64,000 nt of DNA from Sciurus carolinensis (lineage: Eukaryota; Chordata; Mammalia; Rodentia; Sciuridae), in NCBI RefSeq assembly GCF_902686445.1, contig NC_062214.1, positions 88,454,738 to 88,518,737 on the forward strand, in the 5' to 3' direction. The position numbers were made by a program, and so were the translations under genes. Below, in pieces: positions 21,803 to 33,183 of the stretch (positions are counted from its first letter, which is position 1; the number at the start of each line of letters is the position of its first letter). Below the pieces are notes generated by a model. The model searched no databases. It had not been told where the DNA came from and saw nothing but the letters and a program-made list of their open reading frames with translations.

Positions 21803-21939
21803 GAGCACGGTCCCCAGGCCTCGCTGGAGGGACTCTGCTGGCCTGCCTCTTTGCCATTCACACCAGGGGACCAGTCTCCCCAAAAGGCCCGCCAAGTTCC
21901 TTCCAGATCGCTGCCACGTGGACTTAAATTAGGGTCCCT

Positions 21940-22340
21940 GGCCTCTGGGGGCGTCTTCCCGGACCTTCCCGGGCAACCTCCCCCAACCTCCGCCCTCCCC
22001 AGGCCCAGGCGGCGCGGGCGGGAGCGGCTGCCTGCTCGAAAGGACCCCACGGCCCCCAGCTTTGCCCTGGGGAGTCCCAAGGAGCGGCCCGCCAGCGCGG
22101 AGCCGGGTGGCCGAGGCGGCCAGGCTGGGAGGCCGGGCGGCGGGAGCCAGTGCAGAGACAGCCCGATAAGGCGGCGCTCGCCGGCTCCATCACCAAAACC
22201 ACTCAGACATCCGGCGGGCGGCGGGCGGCGGGCAGGGCGGCACTGGCTGCGGCCACCCTGCTGCGCGCGCTCCCGGGGTTAGGACCCTGCCCCGCCTCCG
22301 GGAGGCCGGGAGCCGCAACGCTGCTGTATCCTAATGGGGT
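21940..22340. promoter_or_regulatory. CpG-rich block with GATA site
   Basis: GC-rich and CpG-rich sequence with GGCGGGC-type repeats around 22212-22235 and a CGCGCGCTCCCGG stretch near 22263. GATAAG is at 22165-22170 inside CCGATAAGGCGG. No TATA box, confirmed exon or splice donor is visible, and the long frames here are explained by the scarcity of stops in GC-rich DNA. It could be a CpG-island promoter of an unannotated transcript or an orphan CpG island acting as an enhancer. Confidence 0.45.
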
Positions 22341-22699
22341 ACTCGCCCCTGGGTGCACCGGCATGAGGAGGGGCCCTGGGGGACCCGGCTGGGCTGGTAC
22401 AGTTGTGGACGAGGAGGTTCCTCCTGCCCTGGTGGACCACACCTAAACCTGTGCCCCAAACTCTGCTTTCAGACTTGGGAGATGGGTTACCAGTATTTAC
22501 TGACCACGTCTTGTGTGCCCAGCGATCACTATCATGATCCTTTTAACATAAATGGACTAAGAAACTGGCACGGTGACTGTGTCTGTCCCCTGCCCCTCCC
22601 ATTGTCATCCCCTTCTTCCATTTACTCCAGCACTGCAGTGGACTGACCACATTGCTCTAGAGGCTTCCTTTAGTCCTTTTGTCACCGTGTTTTCACTCA

Positions 22700-22830
22700 G
22701 TAGCTCTCTTTCATTCAAATTTACTAGGTGCCTACTTTGTGCAGGCCTGGCTGCAGTTTATGGAGGACACAGGTGAACTGGCCCCTGCCATCGCAACACT
22801 ACCTCACATTCTAATGAGGAGGACAGAGCA
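22700..22830 (-). repeat. L2 3' end
   Basis: Antisense L2 terminus: 'ttactaggtgcctactttgt', 'gcaggcctggctgcagttta', 'cccctgccatcgcaacac', 'cattctaatgagg'. Confidence 0.65.
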
Positions 22831-22907
22831 GGAGACCCGTTAAACACTCATGTGGGACCATGAGAAGCGTTTCCATCAGGCTACAGGTGTGAAAGAAGAG
22901 AACCTGG

Positions 22908-23102
22908 TCAGCCGGGGAAGGGGGGCGCGGCATACCTGTAATCCCAGCGGCTGGGAGGCTGAGGCAGGAGGATCCCAAGTTCAAGGCCAGCCTCTGCAAT
23001 TTAGCGAGGCCCTAGGCAACTTGAGACCCTTTCTATAAATAAAACTAAAAAGGGCTGGGGACGGTTCAGTGCTGCGCCCTGGGTTCACGCCCTGAAAAAA
23101 GG
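22908..23102 (+). mobile_element. MEN SINE
   Basis: Sense composite: 'gcatacctgtaatcccagcg', 'tcaaggccagcctctgcaat', linker 'taaataaaactaaaa', ID half 'gggctggggacggttcagtg' with a short internal deletion, and a short A tail. Confidence 0.88.
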
Positions 23103-24587
23103 AAGAGAACCTGAACAACCTGGGGGCTGGGAGGGGTGTTTCAGAAAACGTCCTTTGGAAGGCACAGCTAGAGGACTGGCTACTCCCCAGGGAAGCAAGG
23201 CTACCAGCCTGGGGGGGCCCCCCAATGCGGAGGTGCTGAAACAGGAGGTGACCCCACAGGCTGGAGAAGAGGGAGCAGGCCTCTTGTTCAGAGCAGGGAC
23301 CCAAGACATAAAAGGGGAGAAGCATGGTGACCTCAGGCCATGTTAAGGCTGTTGGTGGGGAGGCCCCAGAGGGTTAGTAGAGGCTGGGAGCAGGTGGCCT
23401 GGCTGTGTTTGTAAGAGCCCCTGGCCCCTGTGTGGAGAAAGCTCTAAAGGGCCGAGGACAGAGCAGGGAGAGCAGGTAGAAGACTGGTAGGTGTCCTCCC
23501 AAGGGACACGAGGCCTTGGTTGGTCCCTCTGGCCTGTTTCTTCTGTGTCATTTCTCATCCAGCTGCTATAGGGATTCCTCAGTGGCCTCCATGGGGTCCA
23601 GTGCACATGATCTTCCCTGCTGTGGGGCCTGCTGGCTGTTCCCTCCCTGAATAGCCCTGTGGTGGTGTTCTGGAACACTCCATCCCATTTCCCCATGCCC
23701 CCACTGATAAGGCTCCTAAACAGGATCCTGTCCTTCTACTCTGCCTCCAAGGTGGGGACACCTGGCTTCAAGCCCCCTCTTCCCACTCCCAGGTGAGTGC
23801 CACCCTTACTCACAGACTCAGCCACCATCTAGACACAAAGGACCTCAAACACCACCTGCCTGAGTCTGACTGTGCACAGACATCGGTTTGGCCTCCCTGA
23901 AAACAGCGCCCCCAAGAGGACACGTTTAGATTCCCCAGCCTCCTCCTGGGCAAACACATGGGTGCCTTCGCCCAGGCCCCTGTGCACCTCAAGGTGTGGC
24001 GGGCTCCTGGTGCTCCCCGCAGCCTTTGCCCTTCTAGACACGACTTTCCTCTGTGCCTGCTATGCTGGTTCTTTGGTTCCCCATCAGCCTTAGATCCGAG
24101 TCCCGATTTCCTGTTTCTTCTGCCTGGTCATCCACAATGTGCTCAGACACACCTTCCTCCAGGAAGCCCCCTTGTCCTGGCTCCATGTCTTCCTGAGCTT
24201 CTCCAGCGAGGTGTTGGGGCAGATGGTGAACCAGGATTTCGCTCTTCCTATATAGGCAGGGCTGCCATGGGGTAGAGTTCTGATCTGGCTTCAGGGAGTC
24301 GTGGCCACAGAAGCAAGGGACAGGAGAGACAGCCCCAGGCTGGAAGAGCAGGGGGAATGTGCGGGGAGGGGCAGGGGCGCGGTTTAAAGGGGGGATATCC
24401 CCATTGCCCAGAACCCCTCATCCCCACAAAATGGCTACACGGAGGTGATGTGGGAGGCCTCAGGGAAACATCCCCTTTGCACATCTTCTCTCCTGGAAGC
24501 CCCCTCAGCTGGCCACTCCTTCCTGACAAGGATCATCCTCCCATCTTCCCTGATAAACTGCTAACTCTCCTAAAGGAATGTTCATCT
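23103..24587. other. Unique sequence, possible L2 remnant
   Basis: No gene seen. The segment at about 23960-24190 has L2-like phrases ('cttcctccaggaagccccct'). Overlapping frames of up to 117 codons have no family resemblance. Confidence 0.45.
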
Positions 24588-24790
24588 TCACTGGGCACTG
24601 TGGTGCACACCTGTAATCCCAGCGGCTCAGGAGGCTGGCGCAGGAGGATCACGAGATCAAAACCAGCCTCAGCCATTTAGTGAGACCCTAAACAACTGAG
24701 CAAGACCCTGTCTCCAAAACAGAGGGTGGGTGGGGGATGTGGCTCAGTGGTTAAGCGCTCCTGCGTTCAATTCCCAATACAAAAAAAAAA
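24588..24790 (+). mobile_element. MEN SINE with target duplication
   Basis: Sense composite ending in a 14-A tail. AAAGGAATGTTCATCT (24572-24587) and AAAGGAATGTTAATCT (24791-24806) are a 15 of 16 target-site duplication. This makes it one of the more recent copies in the window. Confidence 0.93.
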
Positions 24791-25104
24791 AAAGGAATGT
24801 TAATCTCCAACAGTGACTTCTTACTAGAGCCCCCTTAGAGATCAACCCTCAGGATGTACTTACCATTGACACCTGACACCCTGCAGGCAGGCCAGGGCGT
24901 CCACGCCCCCACACTCAGTCTGCACAGAGCACACACTGGAGGAGTGGGTGGCCTGCCTTGCTCTGCCAGTCACTTGGCGGGCTGTTACTTGAAATTCTGA
25001 TCATCATGGAGACATGGGACGATCTAAGGGACCCTTCTCTGCCTTGGCTCTGAGGTTGACAGAACACTCCGCAAACAGAACCCCAAGGGCAAGGTAGGGT
25101 CTTC

Positions 25105-25240
25105 AGAGCTTACCTGGTAAGCCCCTCGTTGCCAGATGGAAAAACTGAGGCCCAGAGAGGGACATTGGCTTGTTAAGGGCTGCAGAGCAGGCAGTAGGCA
25201 AGACCAGGGGATCCCAGATCCCAGTCTGTGCTTACTCTGC
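25105..25240 (-). repeat. MIR SINE
   Basis: Antisense MIR: 'cagatggaaaaactgaggcc', 'cagagagggacattggcttg', 'gagcaggcagtaggcaagacc'. Confidence 0.75.
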
Positions 25241-25554
25241 TTCTTGGCTCAGGGCATGGAGGTGTTCTAGTGAGTGTGGTCTACAGGGACTTCACAGTCA
25301 GTATGGGGAGGGCCGGCTGAGGGGTCCTCTTTAATAATTCTTGAAGGGGCTGCTGCTTAAAGAATTCAGACAGCTAGTTTGGGAGAGGGCACAAAGACAC
25401 TTAGCACTGCATAAAATTACAGTAATTAGTTTAAAGTCACTGAAACACACACAGACAAATTCATACTTAACTGCTGTTTTCATTTAGCTGCTTTTATTAT
25501 ATGAGTATTCCAAGTGCTCAGGAGTATATGAGCAACAGCTTAGAACAGAGTTCA

Positions 25555-25630
25555 GTTCTGGTTGTGCTACTTAAGCAGCTGTGTGACCATCAGCAGGTTA
25601 TTTAACTTCTCTGAGTCAGTTTTCTCAATT
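25555..25630 (+). repeat. MIR fragment
   Basis: Sense MIR: 'gcagctgtgtgaccatcagc', 'aggttatttaacttctctga', 'gtcagttttctcaatta'. It is cut off by the L1 that follows. Confidence 0.8.
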
Positions 25631-25985
25631 ATTTTTTTGTTTTTTATTTGTTCTTTTTAGATATACATGACAATAAAGTGTATTTGGGCATTTATACATA
25701 TAGGAGTATAACTTATTTTAATTAGGATTCCATTCTTGTGGTTGTACATGATGTGGCGTTTCACTGGTCATGTATGAACATAGGAAAGTCATGTCTGATT
25801 CATGCTACTGCCTTTCCTATTCCCATCCTCCCTCCCTCCCCTTCATGCCCCTTTGTCTAATCCAGTGAACTTCTATTCTCTCCTCCTCACTTATTGTATT
25901 TAGCATCCGCATAGCAGAGAGAACCTTTGCTCTTTGGTTTTCTTGGGCTTGGCTTATTTCACTTAGCATGATGGTCTCTAGGCTG
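25631..25985 (-). mobile_element. Rodent L1 3' end, antisense
   Basis: A 5'-truncated antisense L1. It shares phrases in reverse complement with the sense copy at 59.3-59.96 kb, for example 'ccacatcatgtac' with 'ccacaag', and the GA-rich 'ggaggggatgggaata' block. The end 'ttcacttagcatgatggtctc' is the antisense of the ORF2 C-terminus (LETIMLSE in the minus frame). The remaining ORF2 piece is only about 50 codons and is not functional. Confidence 0.85.
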
Positions 25986-26221
25986 GCAACCCAGGAAGCC
26001 AGAATCTCCAGACCATTCCCCAGCCCTTCCTTGTCCACCTCCCCACAGCCCCCGTGGGCGTCCCCAGACCAAGACAGCATTGTGCACGTGGCAGGTCAGC
26101 CAGGGCAAACAGACTGGCACGTGCACTTCACCCACCTTTCCCGCTCAGTTGCATGGGTTCCAACAGCAGGCCAGTGGCCGGGGCTGAGGGGGTGGCAATG
26201 GGGGAGCTCAGGCCTTATTTC

Positions 26222-26433
26222 CCTCATCACACCTGCCCCCCCTCACTCCCCCCTCCCCCCTCACTCACTCCTCACTCCCCCCTCCCTTCCCCTCCCTCCC
26301 TCACTTCCCCTCCCCCCTCATTTACCCCTTCCCTCTCACTCCCCCCTCCCCCTCACTCACCCCTCCCCCCTCACTCACCCCTCCCCCCACTCACCCCTCC
26401 CCCCCTCACTCACCCCTCCCTCCTTCACTGACT
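26222..26433 (+). repeat. C-rich minisatellite
   Basis: Tandem array with an 18-bp unit close to CTCACTCACCCCTCCCCC, near-perfect over about four units at 26352-26420 and degenerate upstream to about 26222. The strand bias is extreme: almost no G on the plus strand. The C runs could form an i-motif and the complementary G runs a G-quadruplex. Confidence 0.85.
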
Positions 26434-27136
26434 CCACAGCTCATAGAGCACTGGCTAAACACCAGCCGCTGGGCTGGTGCTGGGGATTCTGTGTTGAACC
26501 CCACTTTCAGGTAACCCCGGGCTGGCCCAGGCACAGTTCCCAGAGTGCCATCAAGACACCAGCATAGGAGGTGAGGTCTCAGATGAGCCCATCTGGTGTC
26601 AAGTCAGGGAAGACTTCCCAGAGCAAAGGTCTCTGAGGCAGGGCTTGAAGGGTGGGTGGGAGTGGGCCAGACAGAAAAGGCAGCGACCCCAGCAGAGGGT
26701 CCAGCTCGAGAAAAGCATGGTTATGTCCCTGATCGTGGGAACCACAGTGGACATTGGAAAAGGCCATCGAGACTGACTGGTCCAGCTGCCTGTGGTGCAG
26801 ATGAGGAGGCTGAGGCCTGAGTGGAGCCCAAGTGTCACGGCAGTGCTCTCACAGGAAGAGGGACCTGAAAGCTTTGCCACAGGTGATGAAAGCCACACGC
26901 ATATTCTATCCAAAGGCTTGAGGGTTGGGGGACACCAGAGGCCAGTGACCCAGGCAAGCCATCTCTGCCTAAGGCACCCGCAGAGACTCAGCCGTGTGTT
27001 TTTATGGCTCACTTTTATTGGTTAGTTAGTTATCTTTACTAATGTAAGAAGCACCCAAGAACTCTTTGCTACTTCCCACTTTTAGGTAGCCCAGAAAGCA
27101 GGGAAAATATACTTAAGCTTCAGCAGGAGTGATTTA
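26434..27136. other. Unique sequence, weak L2 trace
   Basis: No gene seen. About 26435-26515 has weak antisense L2 similarity ('gctggtgctggggattctgtg'); about 26760-26900 has antisense MIR-like phrases ('agatgaggaggctgaggcc'). Confidence 0.4.
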
Positions 27137-27237
27137 GGGGGCTAGAGATATAGCTCAGTTGGTAGAGTGCTTGCCTCCCATGCACAAGGCCCTGGGTTCA
27201 ATCCCCAGCACCATTTAAAAAAAAAAAAAAAAAAAAA
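27137..27237 (+). mobile_element. ID SINE with target duplication
   Basis: Sense ID, well preserved: 'gctagagatatagctcagtt', 'gggttcaatccccagcacca' and a tail of 21 A. AGTGATTTAGGG (27128-27139) and AGCGATTTAGGG (27238-27249) flank it. The near-intact A and B boxes suggest a young copy. Confidence 0.93.
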
Positions 27238-27619
27238 AGCGATTTAGGGTAGATGTGAGGAAGAACTTCACTGAGAGTGGACCAAATCAGGCACAGAGGT
27301 AAGGCCAGAGATGAGGCCCCCAGAGGATGCTGCTCTCTCCTCACTCTGAGCTCCCTCTCCTGTCTCACATGCGCCCTGCAGCAGCTGTGTCTGCGTCTCC
27401 CATAACAAGAGCAGAGAGCTCTAGGGGCTCTGCAGACGTTGTTCTGATTGAGGGCCTGTGTGCAAGTCTTGTGGACCATTGACCCTGACCCAGAAAGACT
27501 CGACCTCTCCAGAGTCACCTGCTGTTTCCCTAGTTCCTGGAGTCCTCGAGGCCCGACTGTGGACCCAGTGGTGGTGGGAGGAGGCTCAGAGGCCTGAGCC
27601 ATGGGTCTGAGGTCCCATG

Positions 27620-27800
27620 CAGGCCCCACTACTCACCGGCTCTGTGACCTTGAGCCCTTGGCCACTCTGGGCCTCAGTTCCCCCACTGTGAAAAGAGAAG
27701 AAAGATCGTCTTCCCCTCCAGCTGTGGCAGGAATCGGATAATTCAGGCAAAGCAGAGGACACAGTGCTGGGCAGAGGCAGGTGATGTGCATGGGCAGGTC
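27620..27800 (+). repeat. MIR SINE
   Basis: Sense MIR: 'actactcaccggctctgtga', 'ccttgagcccttggccactctgggcctcagttcc' as consecutive blocks, and 'aggacacagtgctgggcaga'. Confidence 0.8.
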
Positions 27801-27894
27801 CCTCAGAGATAGATAGCAGGACACAAAACAAAAGACAAAATCCTGCAAAAATGCCCGCAGAATGGAAGATGGGAGCTTCTGTTTAATTTTATTT

Positions 27895-28094
27895 ATTTAT
27901 TTTTTGTGATGGGTACTAGGGATTGAACCCAGGGGCCCTGAACCACTGGGCCACATCCTCACCCTTTTTTATTTTTTAGAGACAGGGTCTTGCTGAGTTG
28001 TTTAGGGCCTCACTAGGTTCCAGAGGCTGACTTTGACCTCATGACCTCCGATCTCAGCCTTCCTGGGGTTACGGGAGTATGTCGCAGCATGGGA
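27895..28094 (-). mobile_element. MEN SINE
   Basis: Antisense composite: 'tactagggattgaacccagg', 'ccactgggccacatcctcac', 'gagacagggtcttgctgagt', 'ctggggttacgggagtatgt'. Confidence 0.9.
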
Positions 28095-28199
28095 TTCTTG
28101 AGGCTTTCCAGTTTTTCTACAAAGAGTTATGAACAAGACCTCCCTGTTCAGAACCCTAGAGCTACACTCTCGGTGCTGGGGTCCCCGCACATCCTTACT

Positions 28200-28380
28200 C
28201 TGTTCCAGCCTGCTCGCAGCTGTTGGGCACACTTGTGCTTCTTGGCGCAGGTGGTTTCCTCTGCGTGGCCCTTCCTTCTGCTCCTTCCACCTGAGAACTC
28301 TTACCATCCATCAGAGTCCACCTCATAGTCCCCTTTTCTCTGATGAGCTTGCCTGCACACTGCCCCTGCCCACAGGGCCT
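28200..28380 (+). repeat. Possible L2 fragment
   Basis: Diverged L2-like phrases, including 'cagagtccacctcatagtcc'. Weak. Confidence 0.35.
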
Positions 28381-28924
28381 GGCCCACCTGCAACACAGGC
28401 TGATCAACTCTGCAGGCCATTGGTCCTGGCCGTGTTCAGAGCTGGGACCAGGGGCCTCACAGCCTCCTTCGCACCTGTCTCAGGGGCAGCGTTGAGACCT
28501 TGGGTGGATGTCAGTGACCCAGTGAACAAACAAACGAACTTTCCTATTAGCAAAATGTGGTGATCCCACCCACTTCCAGAAGTTTTTGCAAAGGTGAGCA
28601 CAGCCTGATTCCTGACCTTCCGGTACAGCCGCCACGGGTTAGGCTGCTGCAGAAGGGAGCGGGGTGGGCGGGATGGGCTCACGGAGCCATGACCACAGAC
28701 CAGTACTCCTGAACTCTCTTCATGATGACTCCTGTTCCCTAACAGTTTTTCCTAATTGTTACCACTGCAGAATTCTAATACCAAAGATGCAATGTCTATC
28801 TGTTTATTTGCTGTGGATAGAACCATAATTTTAAATTTTTTCCACACCCCTTTACCAACCCATCTGCCCCTCCAGAGGGATTACCCCTCCCACTGAGGAT
28901 GCCTGTTCTGGGTCAGGCTGCCAT

Positions 28925-29060
28925 CTGCATTATCTCCTCTGGCCTTTAGAGCAGCCTGCGAGGTAGCCCCACTTCCCCCATTGTAGACTGAGGAACAGAT
29001 GTTAGGTAACTTGTCCCTCCAGCGAGTGACACCGGGATGCACAGCAGGACTTTCAGACCA
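28925..29060 (-). repeat. MIR SINE
   Basis: Antisense MIR: 'gcagcctgcgaggtagcccc', 'cccccattgtagactgagga', 'aggtaacttgtccctccagc'. Confidence 0.65.
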
Positions 29061-32000
29061 CAGACGCCCTGCCCTGCCAGTCCTGGTGGGAGGGAGCCCT
29101 GAGCTGGGAGCGGGTTCTCCCGGGCGCTTCTCTCTAGACCTCAGTCCTTCCCTCCTAAATCGAGGAGGGGAACCTCAATGCATCCCAAGGACCCCTCAGA
29201 CTTCCAACCTATGAAAAGGAGGTCTTGAGGTCCTGGATGTCCTGTGCATGTTCCCGTGCTAGGAGAGGCCCTGGGTTCCTGGGCCCTGGCCCCAGGCTGG
29301 AGCTGCTGGGGAAAGGTGGAGGGAGGGCCTGGCTGCGCCTCTGTGGGGCTGGAGACTGAGAGGGAATGTCTGCTGTGGCTGGCGGCCTCCCAGGGGTGCT
29401 CGGCTGGGAGCCTGGCTGGCCCCTGCTTTCCCAGGGCCTGATAAACCAGAAAAAAGCACGCCTGCTACAAAGGGAAGGAAGCATCCGCAGACAAAGGAGG
29501 GAAGGGCAGGCTGATTCCATGGCTCCAGGCCCCCAGCCACCCTGGCGGCCGGGCCCAGCTGGGCAGGGTGTGCAGATGGGCAGCCTGGGTTGCTGGCAGC
29601 AGGATGCCGAGAGCTGACATTGCTGTGCCTGATGGTGCTGGTACCCCAGCTGACTGGGGTGGGGCTGGGACCAGGTCAGGGGGCATAGGCCCCAGCACAG
29701 GAGTCAGACTATCCTGTCGAGTCTTCCCACCAAGTACCCTGGGTACAGGGGATATCTGGGGGACTTTAAGGGAAGCCAAAGTTCCACAGCTAGTCAGTGG
29801 CCAAACCAGACTAGTCCAGGCTATCTCCCACCCCATTCCTCACCAAAGTCTGCAAGAACCAGATTCCACTGTCTGAGGAGGCAGGGAGTCCCTCAGAACA
29901 CAGAAATAAAATGGACTCAGCTCAGAAGCACAGGGCACCTTCTAGGTTTTCTGACAGTCTTCTTCGCTAGGGCACTGTGAAGTCACCCATGTCATTATGC
30001 CCGCTTTATGGATGAAGTAACTAAGACTTGGAATTGGGATTGGAATCAGCCCCTGCTCTGGCAGCTGGACCCTTGTGAGGCCCTCTAGGGCAGCCAATGT
30101 TCCCCTCAACAGGGGTAGGAAGCTTCTCAGGCCTGGTCCCTGAGCTGTGGGGCCTTCCCTGAGGTTCAAAGGAGGAGGGTGGAGAGGAGGGGAAGAGCAG
30201 CTAGACCTTTTCCTGAAATTAGTAATCAGGAAAGATATTCTAAAACCCGCAGCGGGAAGGAGGGAAGAATGAAGTGGGTGGGGCTCAGTTCTGGCCCTTC
30301 CTTGGGGCCCCAGCAGTATGAATGAGGCTTGGGTGGCCTGGGAATCTGCAGGTGGGATTTCCACCCCCAGTTCTGTCACTTATGTCCATTGTTCCATTCA
30401 CAAAACAGGACGTGTCCCCTCCTCACTAGGTTGCTGAAGAGAGCTGAGAGGAGCTGGGCAAAGGCCATCCTTAGGGCTGGCCTCCAGCACACAGCTCCAG
30501 CCGGCCCACTGGGTCCAGCCTGAGGTTTTCAAGCATGCCAGCTACTGCCCACACAATGACCATCATCCCAGGGGACCTTCCTCAAAGACTGTGGCCTCTC
30601 CCAGGTGCCCCCAACATCAGAAGTGAGGGATGGGGCATGAAAGAGGGGAGCAACAAAAGTTACCTAAGGGCCTTCCTGAGCAGGTCCCCACTGTGGGCCA
30701 CTGGGTCTTATCTCCTGGGGCAGAGAGCAAGCTCTAAGCTAGGCCTCACGAGAGCTGGAGTAGAGAGGCCACGTGGTGGAGGTGAGGCGGGCTCCAGAAG
30801 GTCCTGACACCATGTCCCACTAATGTAGCTCCTTCTCCATCAACAGTCCCTGGGCCAGGGGTACCCAAGAATGAGTCACACCTGGTACTGCTCTCCAGGA
30901 GCTGACAGGCATGAAGAATGCTAACGGATATTCTCCCATGGGAGACAGTGGCCTCCAGATCCACCATTCACGAAGCTTGTCCTCTGTGTTAGGCACCAGG
31001 CCCTCTCTGTCTTGCCAGCAGCCTTGCAGATAGGTACTACCACCTCCACTGGGTGAGGAGGATGCTGACCTGCCCAAGTCTCTCCCCAGGCCCAAGGCCT
31101 TCCAGAGTTCCTGGTGGGGTACGAGTGCTGGAGGGCCCCAGGGAGCAGCCCTGGAGAAGCTGCCCAGAGGAGGTGGGGCTGGTCTGTATGGTGAAGGCCA
31201 AGCACACCTCACACCTTGCTTATTCTTTGTCCACTGTGTCTCCCCATAATCCCCCCACCCAGAATCCCCAAGAGCATGAAGACCAAAAAAATCACAGCTC
31301 ATGAACCTGCAAGGCCCTCAGGAACTGGTTGGTTCATTCCTCAGATGCCCTCCTATGACAAAACCAAGGTCCAGAGAGACATGGTGTGCCCAAGCCCTCA
31401 CACATGGCCGGGGGTGGGTGGCGAGGGTCTCCAGACTCAGCACATTGCTCCATCCCACAGGCAGCACAGACTGGGTACTGGGGCCTTCTCCCTACCAAGC
31501 ATGCGGCCTTCCAGGCAGACTCCTACTCCAAGCTTATTTTCTTGTTCTGTCACTGAATCTCACTGAATTGAGGTGGCTCAAAGCAGAACATTGCATGGAA
31601 TGGGGGACCCTCAGGTTGGGACGTTCCAAGAGAAGGAGCCATGGTTGATAAGGGGCACAGGACAGAGCTCGCAACCTCCGGATGTTACAGGCAGGGAAAC
31701 AGAGGCAGATCCTCCCTGCTTCCCTACCACCTGAGTGCCCCAGCCAGGGCACTGAGCTGAGGGGACCCCTTGCTCACGTGGGTACTGGACTGGGTACTGA
31801 AAAACAGTTGATACTGAGCCCGGGGGACCTAAAGTGCCAGAGATAGGGGCTGGGGGAGAATCCCAAACACAAAACAAACACATAACCGCCCCCAGAGGAA
31901 AAGTCCAGAGTCTAAATTTTAAACAGGAAGAACTAGGCGTCAGGCTCAGAGGAAGATAACAGGGCCCGGCTGAGCAAAGAAACAACAGAAAAAGAGCCGA

Positions 32001-32469
32001 GGAAAGCTGGGGGAGGGTGCCCCAGCCCCGGGCCTGGGCCCTTCCTGGCGTTTCCTAGTTCCAGGGTGCAGGGGGCCAGGATCCGCACTGCCACAGAGTA
32101 AAGGGTCAGGCCCACCCCAGGTAGTGTGGGAGGCCTTCTTGGAGAAGTCAAGTAGGGAGGGCTTGGGCACAGCGAATCTGTGCCTGCCCGTGGGAGAGGG
32201 CCCTTCTCCCTCCCAGTCAGCCCCTCTCTATCCCCTGCCTCCCTAGGCCATCAGGGAGGGACCTCTGGTCCAGAAGGCCTTCTGAGCCTCCCACGCCACT
32301 CCCAGCTCACTCTTGGGCGGAGGCTGGAGGCAGAGCCCTCTTGGTGTCACTAGTGTCATCCTTCATGTTCCCTGACCAGCTGGAGCTCAGGTGGCTGGCC
32401 CACCAAACCACAGCGTCCCCATCCACAGGGTGCTCCTCCACCGGAAAAAAGAATGCTGGAGACAAACAT
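29061..32469. other. Unique GC-rich sequence, MIR traces
   Basis: About 3.4 kb without a recognised gene. Weak MIR traces are near 29995-30040, 30345-30430, 31015-31085 and 31340-31400. Frames up to 160 codons overlap on both strands throughout and show no domain. A candidate enhancer motif pair lies at 31917-31960. Confidence 0.45.
31917..31960 (+). promoter_or_regulatory. FOX:ETS-like and GATA motif cluster
   Basis: TTTTAAACAGGAAG (31917-31930) contains a TAAACAGGAAG core that fits composite forkhead/ETS sites. GATAAC follows 24 bases later at 31955-31960. Both lie outside recognised repeats. This combination is seen in endothelial and early blood enhancers; activity here is inferred. Confidence 0.35.
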
Positions 32470-32730
32470 CTGTCAACGGGTGACACGCTACTCAGATATC
32501 GGTAAGTGAGAAAAAAAGAAAATTTCACAAAATAATATGCAAAATGCTTCATAGCCTTCAATACGCAGCACATGTAGACATTTTAATACACACGCATAGC
32601 AGAAAGTCTGGAAGGAACTCCCCCAATATTCGCAAATGGTTTCCCTTCGAGCCCTCCTTTTATGTATTATTTCCTTACACCTGTAATAAAGTCTGTTTGG
32701 AGATACAATAAAAAGACTAATTGTATGAGA
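32470..32730 (+). repeat. Old L1 3' UTR (L1ME-like)
   Basis: AT-rich block with 'gtaagtgagaaaaaaagaaa', 'atatgcaaaatgc', 'acacgcatagcagaaagtctggaagga' (two consensus blocks) and a Pol II-like AATAAAG at about 32686. The order resembles the 3' UTR of old L1M elements. An LTR origin was considered but the ends do not fit. Confidence 0.45.
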
Positions 32731-32924
32731 AAATATGGAAAATAACCAGTGTTGAGAACACACAGAGCTTCGACACCTCCCACGACAAGCTCTCTCCCTG
32801 CGTGACTGTCTGCACACCGCACTAATTTTTCTGAGCTCTCTTCACCATCTCATACACGCCCACCACTTTGTAATTTTCAAAGCAATGTCACGTCCATTGT
32901 ATCCATCCTTGTGGAATGAGTAAG

Positions 32925-33035
32925 TCTGGTGATTACCAACAACACACAGTATGGATAGGGAAACTGAGGCCCAGAGAAGATCTCGGACTTGTCCTAAAGA
33001 CATCCAGCAAGTGCGAGGCAGAGTGGGCTTCACCC
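32925..33035 (-). repeat. MIR fragment
   Basis: Antisense MIR: 'agggaaactgaggcccagag', 'gacttgtcctaaagacatcc', 'agcaagtgcgaggcagagtg'. Confidence 0.75.
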
Positions 33036-33183
33036 CTGCCTCTATATCCCTCTGTTCCTAGGGTACCCTCGGGGTGGGGGTATCATGGCCAGAGCTTTGG
33101 AAGTCAGGGGGCTGAATGCAGAAGGCAATGGCATGGGTTTTCTGGACCCCAATGAATGACTGTCTTGCTCTCAAGGTCTCTGC

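Larger units (their letters stand above)
20161..21939. other. Unique sequence upstream of a CpG-rich block
   Basis: No gene seen. It contains a short MER5A-like piece at about 20630-20690 ('acagatccccaggccctgcc'), a MIR-like piece at about 20945-21030 and the RFX and NF-E2/MARE-like motifs listed separately. Overlapping frames of up to 121 codons are not recognised. Confidence 0.5.

Noticed and set aside
25968..26567. 199-codon Pro/Ser/Leu-rich frame
   Set aside because: Most of it is translation of the C-rich minisatellite.
27137..27237. tRNA-Ala-like sequence with A and B boxes
   Set aside because: It is an ID SINE with a poly-A tail and target duplication, not a tRNA gene.
32470..32820. 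Possible LTR with AATAAA signal
   Set aside because: No TG...CA ends or duplication found; the order fits an old L1 3' UTR better.
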